From JAAOZP01 sp038848185 (lineage in GTDB: Archaea > Thermoproteota > EX4484-205 > JAAOZP01): a stretch of DNA of 64,000 nucleotides. Positions 1 to 9,033 of this stretch are shown piece after piece. Both the position numbers and the translations under genes were made by a program. Under the pieces are notes generated by a model. That model ran no database searches and was not told the origin of the DNA. It saw nothing but the letters and a program-made list of their open reading frames with translations. Positions within the stretch are counted from its first letter, which is position 1. Every line of letters begins with the position of its first letter. Location of the stretch: assembly GCA_038848185.1 (NCBI GenBank), contig JAWCNV010000007.1, positions 17,908-81,907 of the forward strand, read 5' to 3'.

Positions 1-82
1 ATATTATTTAACGTTTTTCCCTCAGGGTCATCGTTGCTATTCAGAGTTATGCTTTGTTAGGAATACTCTTTTCCGAGCAATG

Positions 83-90
83 TTTATAAA
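83..90 (+). promoter_or_regulatory. TATA box of the TPP-riboswitch operon
   Basis: An archaeal TATA-like box (tttataaa) lies about 31 nt before the first base of the riboswitch P1 helix at 121. TBP-dependent initiation about 25 nt downstream would start the transcript near 110-115, just ahead of the aptamer. Bases 1-82 before it hold nothing I recognise. Confidence 0.6.
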
Positions 91-120
91 CTGCTTATTT
101 TTTAACCGGTCACAGTGGCG

Positions 121-216
121 GTAGCAGGGGGAGCTGGGAAAACCGGCTGAGAGGATCCCTGATCGGGGTCGACCCCTTGAACCTGACCCGGGTAATACCG
201 GCGTAGGGAATGCTAC
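121..216 (+). promoter_or_regulatory. TPP (THI-box) riboswitch aptamer
   Basis: The conserved THI-box core is present in order: CTGAGA at 147-152, TTGAACCTGA at 177-186, GGTAATACC at 191-199 and GCGTAGGGAA at 201-210. The outer P1 helix closes perfectly: gtagca (121-126) is the reverse complement of tgctac (211-216). This class binds thiamine pyrophosphate in all three domains of life. It sits in the 5' leader of an ABC importer operon, so that operon is very probably repressed when TPP is plentiful. A start codon at 210 would lie inside the aptamer and is therefore unlikely. Confidence 0.97.
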
Positions 217-222
217 CTGATG

Positions 223-257
223 CTCCTTCTTCTACCGCCCCGTGTAAAAAGGAGGTG
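223..257 (+). promoter_or_regulatory. Possible riboswitch expression platform (SD-sequestering helix)
   Basis: After P1, ctcctt (223-228) is complementary to aaggag (249-254). The latter contains most of the Shine-Dalgarno sequence GGAGGTG (251-257) that precedes the ATG at 264. The resulting 6-bp helix with a 20-nt loop would hide the SD. This suggests translational control: the helix forms when TPP stabilises P1. The complementarity is seen; the switching mechanism is inferred, and no competing anti-sequestor is obvious. Confidence 0.4.
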
Positions 258-263
258 AAAAAG

Positions 264-1289
264 ATGAGAATAGGTTGGAGAATAACAGCGGTAATAGTGG
301 TTGTAGCATCCGCAATAGTAGCTTCAGTACTATACCTCTACTTGAGCCAGCCGAAGCTTGAGGGTACCCTGATCATTTATGGCCCGAGGGGCATAACTGG
401 TCTTGCAACAGCCCTCGTAAACGCTTTTAAAAACAAGTATCCCGATGTAAACGTTACCTTCATAAGCTACGGCATGGGTTCAATAGAGATAGCTAACAAG
501 CTTATTCTGGAGAAGGATTCTCCTGTAGCTGACGTGATAATAGGGCTTCCAGAGTTCTATGCGAAGGTTGTGGTGGACGCGGGAGTTCTTGAACCATATA
601 GGCCTCAAACCATTTCGCTGATACCTAGTGAAGAGATCTGGGATCCTTCCGGAACAGTGCTTCCTATGGATAAGGGTTTTGTCGTCCTAACTTATAATAG
701 CACAATAATTTCGAGACTAGGTCTTCCACCGCCTGAAACGCTTGACGACCTACTTAGACCAGAGTACAGAGGCCTAGTATTCTACCAAGATCCCACTTCA
801 AGTGGAACCGGGTTATCATTCCTAGTATGGGTGCTTTCCGTTAAAGGTGTTGACGAAGGGTTCAACTTTCTAAAGCAGCTTGAGCAGAACGTTAAAACGC
901 ATCCCTCAGGATGGACAACATCCATAATAGCTTTGAAAAGTGGAGAGGTTGCAATAGGATCAATGTTTAACACTGACGTAGGCTATGAGGAGACGCCTAA
1001 CCTTACGAGTAGAGTTGTGGAAGGTTTTGTCTACAGGGAGGGTATAGCTCTGGTTAAGAACGCGAAGCATCCTGAAATAGCTAAGAAGTTCATAGAGTTC
1101 GCTTTAAGCACTGAAGCACAGAACCTTGTTGCACCAGAAGGCTATATGTATCCTGTTAACCCCTTAGCATCCGTAGAGTTATTCAGCTATGCGCCAATAC
1201 CCTTTAACAAGGTAACTTTTAATAATGAACTCGCTGGAAACGTTGAACAGTGGCTTGAAAGGTGGAGGAGAGAGATAAAAACAGGATGA
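264..1289 (+). CDS. ABC transporter substrate-binding protein, probably thiamine-specific (ThiB-like)
   Basis: A 341-residue extracytoplasmic solute-binding protein. Residues 1 to about 27 form a signal-anchor (basic MRIGWR then a long hydrophobic stretch ending YLYLSQ). It is followed by a type 2 periplasmic-binding fold related to the iron/thiamine/putrescine group (TLIIYGPRGITGLA near the start). The ATG at 264 is chosen because GGAGGTG lies 6 nt upstream; the upstream ATG at 210 is inside the riboswitch. The TPP riboswitch is the main evidence for thiamine or a precursor as ligand. The gene overlaps the permease by 4 nt (ATGA), so the two are translationally coupled. Confidence 0.85.
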   Translation: MRIGWRITAVIVVVASAIVASVLYLYLSQPKLEGTLIIYGPRGITGLATALVNAFKNKYPDVNVTFISYGMGSIEIANKLILEKDSPVADVIIGLPEFYAKVVVDAGVLEPYRPQTISLIPSEEIWDPSGTVLPMDKGFVVLTYNSTIISRLGLPPPETLDDLLRPEYRGLVFYQDPTSSGTGLSFLVWVLSVKGVDEGFNFLKQLEQNVKTHPSGWTTSIIALKSGEVAIGSMFNTDVGYEETPNLTSRVVEGFVYREGIALVKNAKHPEIAKKFIEFALSTEAQNLVAPEGYMYPVNPLASVELFSYAPIPFNKVTFNNELAGNVEQWLERWRREIKTG

Positions 1290-2902
1290 TCGATGTTAAA
1301 AGGCTTCTGGCCTTCACACCATTTCTTTTTTTCCTAATCTTCTTCTATATTCTGCCCTTGGTCTTTTTAATCGGTAACGCTAGTTTAACAGATTTCTTAA
1401 GCGTCGTGGGCGACGAATATATTCATAGGCTACTCAATGGTACGCTTATTCAGGCTTTCCTATCCATGCTGTTAACTTTGCTTCTAGCTCTTCCAGTAGC
1501 CTTCTTCTTCGCAAGATACTCGTTTAAGGGTAAGAGAATGCTTGAATACGTTTTGCTAACAGTTTTTTTCGTCCCCGCGTTCACGATAGCTGAAGGCCTT
1601 ATAGTTCTTCTGGGTGATAACGGTATTGTCAACATGTTTCTCTCCTCCCTGTTTGGAACAGGGGAACCAGTTATCAGGATCCTTTACTCAATGTGGGCGG
1701 TTGTGCTTGCACACGTGATATATTACGTTCCTCTTGCAGTCCTTATTCTTGAACAAGGCTTCTCCTCCGTCGACCAGGATCTCGTTGATGCTGCTAGGGT
1801 TTTCTCAGGATCAGGCCTAAGAACTTTTAAAGCAGCATATTTAAACACTTTAACCCCCTTCATTGTTGCCGCCTCACTCCTCGTATTCGCCTTCTCCTTC
1901 ATAACCTACTCAACACCAATACTCGTAGGAGGAAGGTTTACAACTCTCGAGGTTGAGATATACGCTACTAAGTTCAGGCCAATATCCTCGTCGATAGCCA
2001 TCATACAGCTATCGTTAACATTCCTAATCTCGATTATAATCATCCTGTTCAGAGAGAAACTCTTCACAAAGCCTTCTGCAGGTTATCCTGCTGAGGAACC
2101 TGTTTCCAGACTATTATCAAAGCCCTCAGGAGTGCTTCTGATTGCCTACGTTGCCATAATCTATATTTTTGAACTGACTCCTGTCGCAATGCCTGTTCTC
2201 AAGCCTTTTCTGGAGGCAGGTTATGACTCGCTTAGCCTTTTCAAGGATCTTTACAGCTTCAAATTTGGCTTCGGCCTTAGTTTCAACGACGTTTTTTTCC
2301 AAAGCTTGGCGATAGCAATCATTGTCTCAACGGTCTCCGTTTTTCTCTCCATAGTAATGGTCTGGTCCTCTAAGATTCTAGGGGGATTATTTGAAAGAAC
2401 CATGAGTATCCTTATGGCTCTCCCCCTGACAATATCGCGGTCATCCCTCGCCCTCGGGATGCTTCTTTCCTATGGCTTCGGCGTCATCAAGCTGTATGGA
2501 AGCTGGGTTCTGATGGTTCTAGGCCAGTCTGCATTCATCATTCCTCTCGTAGTTAGAATTGTTGAAGCCTCTTGGAGCAGGGTGATTGAAGAATACCGTG
2601 AGGCTGCTGAGGTGCATGGTGCATCACTCTTCTTCAGGCTTATCAGAGTTGAGATTCCCTTGGTGCTGCCCACTTTATTAGCATCGTTCCTAATGGCGTT
2701 CTCCTCATCTTTAAGCGACTTCACCTTCTCAACTTTCTTCAGCACGCTCAACTTGATGACATTGCCGGTGGCGGTTAACATTCTCATAGATTCGAGAAGG
2801 CTTAGCTTGGCACTAGCCTTAACCTCGGTCATCACCATGCTCGTAATCATTGTGGAAACCCTTGGTTCACAGCTCTCCAGAGAAAGATTAAGGGTGATAT
2901 AG
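1286..2902 (+). CDS. ABC transporter permease, two fused membrane domains (ThiP-like)
   Basis: A 538-residue inner-membrane permease with about 12 helices, formed by two tandem binding-protein-dependent transport domains. EAA-type cytoplasmic loops are visible in both halves (VDAARVFSGSG and YREAAEVHGASLFF), where the ATPase docks. The architecture matches ThiP/AfuB-type permeases. I chose the ATG at 1286 because it makes a classic ATGA overlap with the upstream stop; a GTG at 1262 would add eight residues. The ATPase begins immediately after its stop codon, so the three genes form one operon under the TPP riboswitch. Confidence 0.85.
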   Translation: MIDVKRLLAFTPFLFFLIFFYILPLVFLIGNASLTDFLSVVGDEYIHRLLNGTLIQAFLSMLLTLLLALPVAFFFARYSFKGKRMLEYVLLTVFFVPAFTIAEGLIVLLGDNGIVNMFLSSLFGTGEPVIRILYSMWAVVLAHVIYYVPLAVLILEQGFSSVDQDLVDAARVFSGSGLRTFKAAYLNTLTPFIVAASLLVFAFSFITYSTPILVGGRFTTLEVEIYATKFRPISSSIAIIQLSLTFLISIIIILFREKLFTKPSAGYPAEEPVSRLLSKPSGVLLIAYVAIIYIFELTPVAMPVLKPFLEAGYDSLSLFKDLYSFKFGFGLSFNDVFFQSLAIAIIVSTVSVFLSIVMVWSSKILGGLFERTMSILMALPLTISRSSLALGMLLSYGFGVIKLYGSWVLMVLGQSAFIIPLVVRIVEASWSRVIEEYREAAEVHGASLFFRLIRVEIPLVLPTLLASFLMAFSSSLSDFTFSTFFSTLNLMTLPVAVNILIDSRRLSLALALTSVITMLVIIVETLGSQLSRERLRVI

Positions 2903-3976
2903 ATGGAGCTTGAAGTCAAGGATCTCAGGAAAAGGTTTGAAAGCTTCGAAGCGTTGAAAGGCGTCAGCTTTAAGACACCATCTCGAAAAACCCTAGCCCT
3001 CCTAGGGCCGAGCGGATGCGGTAAGACAACCACTCTTAGAATAATCGCAGGTCTCCTGAAGCCGGATGAGGGTAAGATTCTTTTCGACGGAAGGGATGTG
3101 TCTAAGCTGCCTCCCAGAGAAAGAAACGTGGGAATGGTTTTCCAAAGCCCAGCGTTGTTCCCAAACCTCACAGTATGGGAGAACATCGCGTTCCCTCTAG
3201 AAGCTAGGAATAAGAGTTTTGAAGAAACCAATAAGAGGGTTAGAGAAGTCGTGGAACTGGTGGAGCTTGCTGGGCTTGAAAAAAGGCGTCCGCACGAGTT
3301 GAGTAGGGGACAGCAGCAGAGAGTAGCGATAGGCAGGGCAATAGCATCAGAAGTTAGCATCCTGCTTCTAGACGAGCCTCTAACTGCTCTGGACACCAGT
3401 CTCAGAACAGAGATATCTGAAGTAATAAGGAATATTCAGAGGAACCTTGGTCTTACAATGGTCTATGTAACGCACAACCAAGTTGAAGCGTTCACCATGG
3501 GGGATTTCATCGCCACCATGTTCGACGGCCTGATAGATTCCTACGCAGATGTTCAGACAATGTATTCAAAGCCCCCTACGGAAAAGACCGCGAGATTCCT
3601 AGGGTTCATTAACAGGCTGGAGGCTAAAGCAGAATACATGGGTTCAGATACGGTCAGGCTTGTTTCCTCATGGGGAGAATTCAGGCTTAATTGGCATGGG
3701 CCTAAGCTGAGTGGAAAAGTGATTGTTCTCTTCAGGCCTGAAGACGCTTCGATTAGTCTTGATGAAAAAGGCCTGTTAGAAGGCGAGCTTTTAAACAGCG
3801 TTTTCACGGGTAGAAATGTAGTTACACGTGTTAAGACAAGCCAAGGCTTGTTTGAGTGTGCAGGAAACGATTTTTCTCAATACAAAGCATTATCTGGAAT
3901 GGTGGGTAGAAGAGTCATGGTTAAAATAGACTTGGAAAAATCTGCTTTGATACGAGTTAACAATTTAATGGACTGA
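2903..3976 (+). CDS. ABC transporter ATP-binding protein with TOBE-like C-terminus (thiamine importer)
   Basis: A 357-residue nucleotide-binding subunit that powers the upstream permease. Walker A GPSGCGKTT is at residues 35-43, the Q-loop is VFQSP, the signature LSRGQ starts at 133, Walker B ILLLDEP is near 153-159, and a switch histidine follows (VTHNQ). About 120 residues after the ATPase core form a TOBE-like regulatory domain. The length is like PotA/AfuC rather than the short bacterial ThiQ. The signature has Arg in place of the first Gly, a mild deviation. The ATG directly abuts the permease stop (tagATG). The gene ends convergently 12 nt from Trm5. Confidence 0.85.
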   Translation: MELEVKDLRKRFESFEALKGVSFKTPSRKTLALLGPSGCGKTTTLRIIAGLLKPDEGKILFDGRDVSKLPPRERNVGMVFQSPALFPNLTVWENIAFPLEARNKSFEETNKRVREVVELVELAGLEKRRPHELSRGQQQRVAIGRAIASEVSILLLDEPLTALDTSLRTEISEVIRNIQRNLGLTMVYVTHNQVEAFTMGDFIATMFDGLIDSYADVQTMYSKPPTEKTARFLGFINRLEAKAEYMGSDTVRLVSSWGEFRLNWHGPKLSGKVIVLFRPEDASISLDEKGLLEGELLNSVFTGRNVVTRVKTSQGLFECAGNDFSQYKALSGMVGRRVMVKIDLEKSALIRVNNLMD

Positions 3977-3988
3977 ACTTAAGGTTAA

Positions 3989-5050
3989 TCATTTTTCAGG
4001 CTTAACCTCTATGTCGAATCCCCAGTGGTATTTGAAGGGAGCAACCTCTCTTATCCTTCTAGAGGACAGGAGTCTTGTTTCGCAACCAAGCTTCTTAAAA
4101 GACTCCTCTATGCTAGCATACTTTTCATCAGCATCAACTTCTTTTTCCAAGAAAACATGGAGGTGCACTACCCCACCATCATTTTTAACCACGTTGCAAG
4201 CCGCGTCGAGATAAAATTCTGAACTCATGGGAAGATTCATGATTACCCTGTCCCCGACGCCTTTCAAATCTCTTTCAGACAGTGTTCTAGCGTCGCCAAG
4301 ATACGGTTTAACTCTGTCTTCAACCCTGTTCAGCCTAATGTTCTCAACCAGATATCGGTATGCATCAGGGTTTATGTCGCAAGCATAGACTTTTACACTC
4401 GGGTTCTTCCTCGCAATAATTATGCTGAAGGGCCCTATGCCAGCGAAAAGGTCGCAGACAACTTCCCCCGGTTTAACAAGTGACGCGACCCTAGCTCTCT
4501 CAGCTGAAAGCCTCGGTGTGAAGAAAACTTTTGAAATATCGAGTTTAAAGATGCATCCGTGTTCTCGGTAGGTTGTCTCAGTGCCTCCTTCGCCCGCTAA
4601 AACCTCATATCCTCCAACCCTGTACTCGCCTGAAAGAGGCTCAGTCTTGTTGAGCACAATCCTCACGTTCTTCATAGATTGAAGAAAGGCTTCTCCAATA
4701 ATCCTGCGACGGTCCTGAAGCTTTTCAGGAAGCTGGAAAATGCAAATGTCGCCAATCACATCGTAGGACCGGGGGATAATGCTCATTTCCTCATCAGTTA
4801 AAACTTTTCTAAGGTTTTCAAACAGGCTTGGCCTTCGCGTAGCTTCTTCAAATTCCTCTAGCACTATCTCTCCATCAATCTTCAGATCCTTTAATTCTTC
4901 GGGCGAAACCTTTCTGGTGAGAGGTATAGCTAGGAAGCCGTTTTTCCTCTTGATCAGGAGCGTTCTGTCGACGAGGTTCCTGTCTCTAAGCATCCTTAAA
5001 GCATTCTCCCCAAACTGCTTCCTAACTAAGACACCTACCTTCATACCCAT
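3989..5050 (-). CDS. trm5: tRNA (guanine37-N1)-methyltransferase, Trm5 family
   Basis: A SAM-dependent enzyme that makes m1G37 next to the tRNA anticodon to prevent frameshifting. Visible are the family segment LDISKVFFTPRLSAER, the SAM-binding DLFAGIGPFSI of a Rossmann methyltransferase, and the catalytic NLP motif (NLPMSS). An N-terminal D1/D2-like region precedes them. Reading can extend upstream to 5170, but that extension is Phe/Lys/Asn-rich and crosses a TATA box (tttataaa, about 5081-5088). I therefore place the start at the ATG at 5050, or at a second ATG at 5044, giving about 353 residues, probably on a leaderless or short-leader mRNA. It lies divergent to the AEC carrier gene. Confidence 0.88.
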   Translation of the reverse strand: MGMKVGVLVRKQFGENALRMLRDRNLVDRTLLIKRKNGFLAIPLTRKVSPEELKDLKIDGEIVLEEFEEATRRPSLFENLRKVLTDEEMSIIPRSYDVIGDICIFQLPEKLQDRRRIIGEAFLQSMKNVRIVLNKTEPLSGEYRVGGYEVLAGEGGTETTYREHGCIFKLDISKVFFTPRLSAERARVASLVKPGEVVCDLFAGIGPFSIIIARKNPSVKVYACDINPDAYRYLVENIRLNRVEDRVKPYLGDARTLSERDLKGVGDRVIMNLPMSSEFYLDAACNVVKNDGGVVHLHVFLEKEVDADEKYASIEESFKKLGCETRLLSSRRIREVAPFKYHWGFDIEVKPEK

Positions 5051-5181
5051 AGTGGTTTTGCTCTTAAAAGTATGCGATGTTTTATAAAACTTTAATTTCC
5101 AGTTTTTGAATCCATTGTTTTTAAATCGGTTTTCACGGAATATTCTAAAGCTTAATAAATCGCGCTCCAACGCTCTTAGCG

Positions 5182-6099
5182 TTGCCGAGACTGTTTGAAA
5201 TCATATTCGAAATAGTCACGCTGCTTTCTCTAGGCATAGTTTTGAAGAAAACCCGCGTGATTAACGAGCCCATTGGAAGAAGGCTCCTCTCATTATCGCT
5301 TAATCTACTCCTACCGATCATAGTGTTCCATTCCTTCGCAAAAGTTAGAACATCCTTAGAGGATTCTCTACTACCTTTAATCGGACTCATGCTTAATCTT
5401 TCACTTCTGGCAATAGCCTACTTGGTTTCAAAAAACCTTAACATGGATAACGCTAGGAGGGGAGCCTTCCTACTTGGATGCAGCACTCTGAACATAGGTA
5501 TAATAGGCCTACCATTCATAGAGTTATTCTTCAAAACTGAGGGTGTGGCAACAGCATCATTACTCGACATAGGTAATTCCCTATACGTCTTCTCAATAGC
5601 CTTCCTAGTCGCGTCCAAGTTCAACCCTTCTAAGCGAGAAAACTCGTTTAAAAATGGTGTTAAGCGGTTCTTAACCCAGCCGTATATTCTTTCAATAGCA
5701 ATCGGTCTGGTTGCAAACATTTCGAAAATAGAATTGCCTGAATCGGTTATGGTCTTCACAAGCATCGTCTCGTTTATCAACATTGTTATAATACTTATAG
5801 CAGTAGGCGTTTTCATTAAGCTTCCGGCGAAAAGCCTTATGCGGGAGATACTTGCGTCCGCAGCCGTTAAAATCCTGCTTGGAGGATTAGTTGGCTTAAC
5901 ATTCGCCAGCTTATTCTGCTTAACACAGCAAGCATTGAAAGTCACGTTGATCATAGCATCCCTCCCACCTGCCTTCATGACTCTGATACATGCTAGAACC
6001 GAGAACCTAGATCTGGAGTTCACTACAATCCTGCTCGGCTCAATGCTTGCCATCGGGATCCCGGTAATAGTTTTCTACGGCCTACTTTTCTCGGTTTAG
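5182..6099 (+). CDS. AEC (auxin efflux carrier) family transporter
   Basis: A 305-residue integral membrane protein with about ten hydrophobic helices in two similar halves. It has the family's hallmark CSTLNIGIIGLPF segment with a helix-breaking Gly/Pro region near residue 95 and a matching second-half SLPPAFMT. AEC proteins are secondary transporters of organic anions such as malate or malonate; the substrate here cannot be told. The start is TTG at 5182, with an AT-rich TATA-like stretch (cttaataaat, about 5151-5160) roughly 25 nt upstream. It appears to be a single gene between Trm5 (divergent) and the next ABC operon. Confidence 0.8.
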   Translation: MPRLFEIIFEIVTLLSLGIVLKKTRVINEPIGRRLLSLSLNLLLPIIVFHSFAKVRTSLEDSLLPLIGLMLNLSLLAIAYLVSKNLNMDNARRGAFLLGCSTLNIGIIGLPFIELFFKTEGVATASLLDIGNSLYVFSIAFLVASKFNPSKRENSFKNGVKRFLTQPYILSIAIGLVANISKIELPESVMVFTSIVSFINIVIILIAVGVFIKLPAKSLMREILASAAVKILLGGLVGLTFASLFCLTQQALKVTLIIASLPPAFMTLIHARTENLDLEFTTILLGSMLAIGIPVIVFYGLLFSV

Positions 6100-6258
6100 A
6101 GCATTTTTGCCACGTATAGCTGAAGACTTAGTGAGAAACACTTATCCCCCTTTCTCAGTAAAGGGTATATGTAGAAGCAGCAAGGGATTTAAGTGTAACG
6201 CTTGTTGAAAAGCCAGTCTCATGCTGAACCATAAAGGTTTTAAACAGTAGTCTTTTGG

Positions 6259-7944
6259 ATGGGGCAGAGCTTGTCATCCGCCAAGTTGGAGAAAACAAGC
6301 CTGTTTAGAAAAACAGGCCGGAGGATTATTGTGCGGCTAGACAGGCTCTCCGAAAAAAAGGGGGCAGCATATTCAATTTATTTCGCTTCAATCATATTTT
6401 TCTTCGGAGTAATTCTACTCCCCTCCCTACTGGGGATCCTGCTTAAAATTGACATGGTTCGAGAAGTTTTGTCAAACCCAGAGATGCTTGAAAAATCAGT
6501 TTCAGCAATCTTCTCATCGATCATCATGGCCACCATAGTTTCTGCCGTAGATGTGATCTCCGGATTGCCGCTTGCCTGGATCATTGTTAAGAGAAGAAAC
6601 CGTTGGATGACGCTAGTTGATTCCCTTGCAGACCTTCCGATGATAATACCGACAGTGATACTTGGATACTCGACGCTCCTACTCTGGTGTGAAGATGCAC
6701 CTTTCTCGATAATCGGTTTCCCGAGTCTTTCACCAGGGTTCCTCACGGTTTTTCTTCTCCACTTCTCCTTCTCCTACCCTGTTGTTGTAAGGGTTCTTGT
6801 AGGTAAGCTGATGGAGATTGACGCTACTTATGAGATCGCGGCCAGAACACTTGGAGCATCCTCGTGTACCGCCACTAGGACAATAAGCCTCCCGATGCTT
6901 AAATCAGGCATCATCGCGTCTCTAATCCTATCATTTGCAAGATCTCTTTCCGAGACAGGGGCGACACTAATGGTTGCAGGAAGCTTTGAAAACGGGCCGG
7001 TCTTCATAAAAAGATCTATAGACAATGGACTGGTTTCCCCAATGGTTTTCGTCAGCCTTATGCTAATAGTTTTCTCGATACTAATACTCTTAGGGTTAAG
7101 AGTGTTCGGCTTCAAATTGAAGATACCTTTCAGAAAAGCCTATAGGGTTGAGACTTTTTTAAGCAGGAAGCCAGTTACATATGTTAGAGACTTATCCACG
7201 TTAAGCATCTTTGTTCTTCTAGTTCTTCTTCCAGCGTCATACATGGTTATCGCTAGACTGCCTTTAATGCTGGAGTCAGGTATAATAGGGGAAATGTTTC
7301 TAGGCAGTGGCGTATGGGCAACATACTGGATCAGCGTCTGGGACTCGTATCTCATAGGTTTTCTAGCAACCTTGATCAACATTCTGTTCAGCCTACCCAT
7401 GGCCATAGTAATCGCTAGAAATAGGCTGGGAAAAAGTCTTTCAAAGCTTTTAGACGCGTTAAGCAACACCTCTATAATAATGCCTTCTGTCGCCCTCGGC
7501 GTATCTATAGGATTATTCTGGGGAGCCTCCGGAATACCGGACTTCCTCCTAGTGCTTCTGGCACACCTCTGTATAACATACCCCTACATGGTTGCGACGA
7601 TGGTTTCAGCACTCGAAGATCTTCCGGTGGAGCTTGAGGAAGCAGGGAGGACTCTTGGAGGCACGCCTTTCACAGTCTTCAGGACAATCGTGCTTCCAGT
7701 AGCTAAATACTCCTTTCTCTCTGGAGCAATCCTAACCTTCACCAGAAGTGTAAACGAGACAGGAGCTACACTAGCTGTTTCAAAAACCTTTAAAACAGTC
7801 TCAGTCTTGCTTGTCGAATGGGTTAAATCCCCTGCAATGAGAGTTGAATCAAGCATTGGTACATTAATACTAATGTTTTTCTCAATAATTTTTCTCCTGG
7901 TTTTCCGATACTTCTACTCTAGGGGAGGCGGCTCGGTTGCCTAG
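6259..7944 (+). CDS. ABC transporter permease, two fused membrane domains
   Basis: A 561-residue permease with a basic cytoplasmic N-terminus (about 40 residues) and two tandem six-helix transport domains. EAA loops are clear in both halves (YEIAARTLGASS and EEAGRTLGGTPF). Each is followed by SLSETGATL or SVNETGATL, a motif typical of sulfate/molybdate/iron-type permeases. One polypeptide supplying both membrane halves fits the two separate ATPases encoded next. No binding protein is encoded beside it, so the substrate is open. The ATPase gene starts 8 nt before this gene ends, showing an operon. Confidence 0.82.
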   Translation: MGQSLSSAKLEKTSLFRKTGRRIIVRLDRLSEKKGAAYSIYFASIIFFFGVILLPSLLGILLKIDMVREVLSNPEMLEKSVSAIFSSIIMATIVSAVDVISGLPLAWIIVKRRNRWMTLVDSLADLPMIIPTVILGYSTLLLWCEDAPFSIIGFPSLSPGFLTVFLLHFSFSYPVVVRVLVGKLMEIDATYEIAARTLGASSCTATRTISLPMLKSGIIASLILSFARSLSETGATLMVAGSFENGPVFIKRSIDNGLVSPMVFVSLMLIVFSILILLGLRVFGFKLKIPFRKAYRVETFLSRKPVTYVRDLSTLSIFVLLVLLPASYMVIARLPLMLESGIIGEMFLGSGVWATYWISVWDSYLIGFLATLINILFSLPMAIVIARNRLGKSLSKLLDALSNTSIIMPSVALGVSIGLFWGASGIPDFLLVLLAHLCITYPYMVATMVSALEDLPVELEEAGRTLGGTPFTVFRTIVLPVAKYSFLSGAILTFTRSVNETGATLAVSKTFKTVSVLLVEWVKSPAMRVESSIGTLILMFFSIIFLLVFRYFYSRGGGSVA

Positions 7945-9031
7945 AGTGGTCTTGGAAAAAGTTTCGAAAAATTTTGAAAGAGTGGCTGCACTGGATAATG
8001 TAAGCCTGTCTTTCGAAGACGGAGATTACAGCTGTATTCTAGGTCCAACTGGAAGCGGTAAGACAACTCTTCTTAAAGTCATAGCTGGCCTCGTGGAGCC
8101 GGATTCCGGCGAAGTGTATATAGACGGGAAAAATGTCACCGGAGCCCCGCCTGAAGCGAGGGGTGCAGTCTACATGCATCAACAGTATGCTCTGTTTCCA
8201 CACCTGACTGTAAGCCAGAATATATCTTTCGGCCTCATTGCAAGAGGCGTGAACAGGAAGCTTATCGAGAAAAGGGTTTCAGAAGCTCTTGAAATAGTTA
8301 AGCTCAGTGAATGGAGTGACGCTTACCCAAGGGAGCTAAGCGGAGGAATGCAGCAGAGGGTTGCACTAGCCAGATGCCTAGCTACTGGAGCACAACTCCT
8401 TCTACTGGATGAGCCCTTGGGTGCGCTTGACGCTAGGCTTAGGCTAGAGGTTAGAGGCGAACTGGCAAGGATAGTGGATGAGCTTAATCTGACTGTGATC
8501 CATGTTACTCACGACCAGTCTGAAGCCATGTCTCTTGCAGACAGGCTGATCCTCTTAAGGGATGGAAGAGTTGTTCAGACCGGTTCTCCTGAAGATGTTT
8601 ATTTTAACCCGAACAGCGTTTTCTCAGCATACTTCGTCGGGGAAAGTGTTTTCCTAGAAGGAGTTGTTACGAAGGCTGATGGAAGGCTTGTTTCAATAGA
8701 GCTTAGAAACGGCATGACTGTTGAAGCATTATCCGGTGATAATTTCAGCCAGGGCGAGCTGGCTGTAGCTGCCGTCAGATGCGAGGACATAATTGTTGGC
8801 GAAGGCCCTTTAATGGGTCTACTTAGAGAGGTAAACTTTCTCGGCAGCTTCTCCAAGCTGACCTTCGAGCTTCCCGGAGGCTTGAGGATATCGGTGAACA
8901 TTCCTCTATCAAAGTTCATTAAAACAGACTTTAGAATCGGAATGGGTCTTCAGCTGACAATACCGAGAGACAAGGTTCGCGTCTTCAAATATCCGTACAT
9001 GGGGTTAGCAAAGGAGATTGAGGCGTTTTAA
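7937..9031 (+). CDS. ABC transporter ATP-binding protein (first of a tandem pair)
   Basis: A 364-residue ATPase subunit. Walker A is GPTGSGKTT, the Q-loop MHQQYALFP, the signature LSGGMQQR, Walker B LLLLDEP, and the H-loop VTHDQSEA. The C-terminal about 120 residues resemble a TOBE domain and end KYPYMGLAKEIEAF. The start is TTG at 7937, overlapping the permease gene by 8 nt. All catalytic motifs look intact. It is a paralogue of the next gene, and together they would form a heterodimeric motor for the fused permease. Confidence 0.83.
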   Translation: MPRVVLEKVSKNFERVAALDNVSLSFEDGDYSCILGPTGSGKTTLLKVIAGLVEPDSGEVYIDGKNVTGAPPEARGAVYMHQQYALFPHLTVSQNISFGLIARGVNRKLIEKRVSEALEIVKLSEWSDAYPRELSGGMQQRVALARCLATGAQLLLLDEPLGALDARLRLEVRGELARIVDELNLTVIHVTHDQSEAMSLADRLILLRDGRVVQTGSPEDVYFNPNSVFSAYFVGESVFLEGVVTKADGRLVSIELRNGMTVEALSGDNFSQGELAVAAVRCEDIIVGEGPLMGLLREVNFLGSFSKLTFELPGGLRISVNIPLSKFIKTDFRIGMGLQLTIPRDKVRVFKYPYMGLAKEIEAF

Positions 9032-9033
9032 AG

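Noticed and set aside
210..263. ATG at 210 as start of the substrate-binding protein
   Set aside because: It lies in the conserved 3' part of the TPP aptamer. The ATG at 264 has a strong SD and begins a proper signal sequence.
2470..3396. Long minus-strand open frame (308 codons) across the permease and ATPase genes
   Set aside because: It is antisense to two genes with clear ABC motifs, is Ser/Leu/Arg-rich without any motif, and crosses their boundary.
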